From Bacteroidota bacterium (GTDB taxonomy: Bacteria; Bacteroidota; Bacteroidia; Bacteroidales; VadinHA17): 7,746 bases of DNA. Where the stretch lies: the NCBI GenBank assembly GCA_030642585.1, contig DAOWNN010000100.1, positions 1-7,746 on the forward strand, given 5' to 3'. Shown one piece after another: positions 6,486 to 7,746 of this stretch; the first letter of the stretch is position 1; each line of letters opens with the position of its first letter. The notes under the pieces were generated by a model. It saw nothing but the letters and a program-made list of their open reading frames with translations. It was not told where the DNA came from and did not search any database. Position numbers and translations under genes: made by a program.

Positions 6486-7049
6486 TTAAATTGTGAGAAT
6501 ATCTTTTTCTTTCAGCTCAATTAGTTCCTCAACTTTTTTTGAATAATCATCGGTTAGCTTTTGAACTTCCAATTCGGCATCTTTCTGGTTATCTTCAGAA
6601 AGACCTTCTTTTTGAAGTTGCTTGAATTCATCATTAGCCCATTTTCTGGTATTTCTGATACCAACTTTTGTGTCTTCCCCTTCGATTTTTGCCTGCTTTA
6701 CTAATTGTATTCTTCGTTCTTCGGTTAAAGGAGGAATACTGATATGAATAACTTCCCCGTTATTCATGGGAGTTAGCCCGATATTTGCGGCAAGTATAGC
6801 TTTATCAATTACTCCAAGAAGATTTTTCTCCCATGGTTGGATCAGGATGGTTTTAGGATCCGGAGTGTTTACATTAGCAACCTGCGCCAATGGAGTTTCA
6901 GTACCATAATAATCCACAGTAATACTATCAAGCATGCTTGGGTTTGCTTTTCCTGCCCTGATTTTGGCAAGCTGCATTTCCAGGTGGGAAATAGAACTTT
7001 GCATTTTATCTTCTGTCTCCTCGAGGTACATTTGAACTTCTTCTTCCAT
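6486..7049 (-). CDS. frr: ribosome recycling factor
   Basis: RRF works with EF-G to split the post-termination 70S ribosome so the subunits can be reused. The 187-residue product has the standard family length. The three-helix domain I is formed by about residues 1-30 and 105-187, with the beta-rich domain II between them. Visible signatures are RAGKANPSMLD (31-41), VDYYGTETPL (45-54), NTPDPKTILIQPW (61-73), NNGEVIHISIPPLTEERR (96-113) and the conserved Arg132 in VGIRNTRK. I chose the ATG at 7049. The frame runs on upstream to an ATG at 7112, but that stretch (FFLCNFIFLFD) is not RRF-like and contains the gene's own promoter. frr lies 80 nt downstream of pyrH on the same strand, the usual bacterial order. 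Confidence 0.97.
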   Translation of the reverse strand: MEEEVQMYLEETEDKMQSSISHLEMQLAKIRAGKANPSMLDSITVDYYGTETPLAQVANVNTPDPKTILIQPWEKNLLGVIDKAILAANIGLTPMNNGEVIHISIPPLTEERRIQLVKQAKIEGEDTKVGIRNTRKWANDEFKQLQKEGLSEDNQKDAELEVQKLTDDYSKKVEELIELKEKDILTI

Positions 7050-7082
7050 GATTCTATGTTTAGGGAATTGGACTGTGTCAAA

Positions 7083-7113
7083 CAAAAATATGAAATTACA
7101 TAAAAAAAACAAA
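7083..7113 (-). promoter_or_regulatory. frr promoter inside the pyrH-frr gap
   Basis: On the minus strand TTTG (7110-7113) is followed after exactly 19 nt by TATTTTTG (7083-7090), an ideal fit to the Bacteroidota pattern TTTG-N19-TAnnTTTG. Transcription would begin near 7076, about 27 nt before the frr ATG. frr can therefore be expressed apart from pyrH. Confidence 0.65.
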
Positions 7114-7129
7114 TTCGATTACTTCAGAG

Positions 7130-7746
7130 CTAATTGTGTACATAAGTTCCCTGTCTTTCTCCATGAATAATCTTCTTAAGATTTCCACCCACATTCATAT
7201 TAAAAACAATTAAGGGAAGATTATTTTCCTGACATATGGTAAATGCTGTAAGGTCCATAATTTTTAGTCCCCGGGAATATGCTTCATCAAAACTTAATTT
7301 TTCATATTTTTTTGCCTCTTCATATTTTTCAGGGTCCAAATCAAATATTCCATCTACACGTGTTCCTTTTAGTAAAATATCAGCCCTTATTTCAACGGCC
7401 CTCAATGCAGCGGCACTATCGGTAGTAAAAAAAGGATTCCCGGTTCCTGCGGTCATTATGACAATTTCTTTATTTTTAAGTGCCTCAATGGCTTTTGTTG
7501 GAGAATAACCCTCGCCAACCGGTTCCATTTTAAAGGCAGTTAGTAATCTTGAAGGTACATTCAGGGATTCAAACATGGAACGGATGGCAAGGCCATTAAT
7601 TACTGTTGCCAACATGCCCATCTGGTCGCCGGAAACTCTATTAAAACCCAAATATTCTCCTTGAATTCCGCGAAATATATTGCCTCCGCCAATCACTATA
7701 CCCAGCTCTACGCCATGCTCATGAACTTTCTTTATTTCTTCACAGT
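7130..7746 (-). CDS. pyrH: UMP kinase (uridylate kinase), 5' end cut by window edge
   Basis: PyrH phosphorylates UMP to UDP with ATP in pyrimidine nucleotide synthesis. It is the bacterial hexameric amino-acid-kinase-fold enzyme. The 204 complete codons present are the C-terminal part of a protein normally near 235-240 residues. They include IGGGNIFRG, GDQMGMLATVINGLA, the GTGNPFFTTDSAAALRA active-site segment, KGTRVDGIFDLDPEK and FNMNVGG near the end. The frame stays open past a GTG at 7696 (in IVIGGG) through KKVHEHGVELG to the window edge, so the GTG is not the start and the true start is off the right side. frr follows 80 nt downstream. In many bacteria rpsB and tsf lie nearby, but that cannot be seen here. 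Confidence 0.96.
   Translation of the reverse strand, partial: CEEIKKVHEHGVELGIVIGGGNIFRGIQGEYLGFNRVSGDQMGMLATVINGLAIRSMFESLNVPSRLLTAFKMEPVGEGYSPTKAIEALKNKEIVIMTAGTGNPFFTTDSAAALRAVEIRADILLKGTRVDGIFDLDPEKYEEAKKYEKLSFDEAYSRGLKIMDLTAFTICQENNLPLIVFNMNVGGNLKKIIHGERQGTYVHN

Noticed and set aside
6475..6487. Thirteen-base match TAATTATTAGTTT also present at 307-319
   Set aside because: It is AT-only apart from one G, so it is likely by chance in DNA of this composition; the flanks do not match.
7050..7112. Upstream start for frr at 7112
   Set aside because: The extra 21 residues are not RRF-like, and the frr promoter sits within them.

Overview
The window looks like a chromosomal segment of a member of the Bacteroidota, probably near the Bacteroidales/Marinilabiliales. 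It is AT-rich, and the gene starts lack Shine-Dalgarno sequences. Several starts are preceded by the TAnnTTTG -7 box of this phylum, one of them with a TTTG -33 element at exactly 19 nt. The proteins read like Bacteroidota versions of conserved families. I infer the order-level placement only from how the proteins and repeats look.

Layout: 1-473 is non-coding and repeat-rich. Two copies of a 44-bp direct repeat lie 157 bp apart, and the second copy carries a strongly folded palindromic element of about 54 nt. 474-2030 (+) is an ALDH7/antiquitin-type aldehyde dehydrogenase (probable alpha-aminoadipic semialdehyde dehydrogenase). Convergent to it is dxs, 2125-4050 (-), the first enzyme of the MEP isoprenoid pathway. 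A 194-bp divergent promoter region separates dxs from 4245-5255 (+), a lipoprotein with a long coiled coil and an OmpA/MotB-type peptidoglycan-binding domain. Next is a broken penicillin-acylase (peptidase S45) gene, about 5331-6159 (+), missing its N-terminal half and an internal block. 6160-6485 holds three small hairpins sharing a CTTYAGC core and a MITE-like element with inverted ends. The window closes with frr, 6486-7049 (-), and the 3' part of pyrH, 7130-7746 (-), in the widely conserved pyrH-frr order. frr has a near-perfect Bacteroidota promoter of its own inside the pyrH-frr gap.

The intact genes are housekeeping functions with no shared pathway: lysine/aldehyde catabolism, isoprenoid precursors, envelope anchoring, pyrimidine nucleotide synthesis and ribosome recycling. 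I see no defence system, CRISPR array, phage or integrase, and no convincing new multi-gene system. The parts that standard annotation would not explain are the intergenic repeats (two clusters at least 5.8 kb apart) and the decayed acylase next to one of them.
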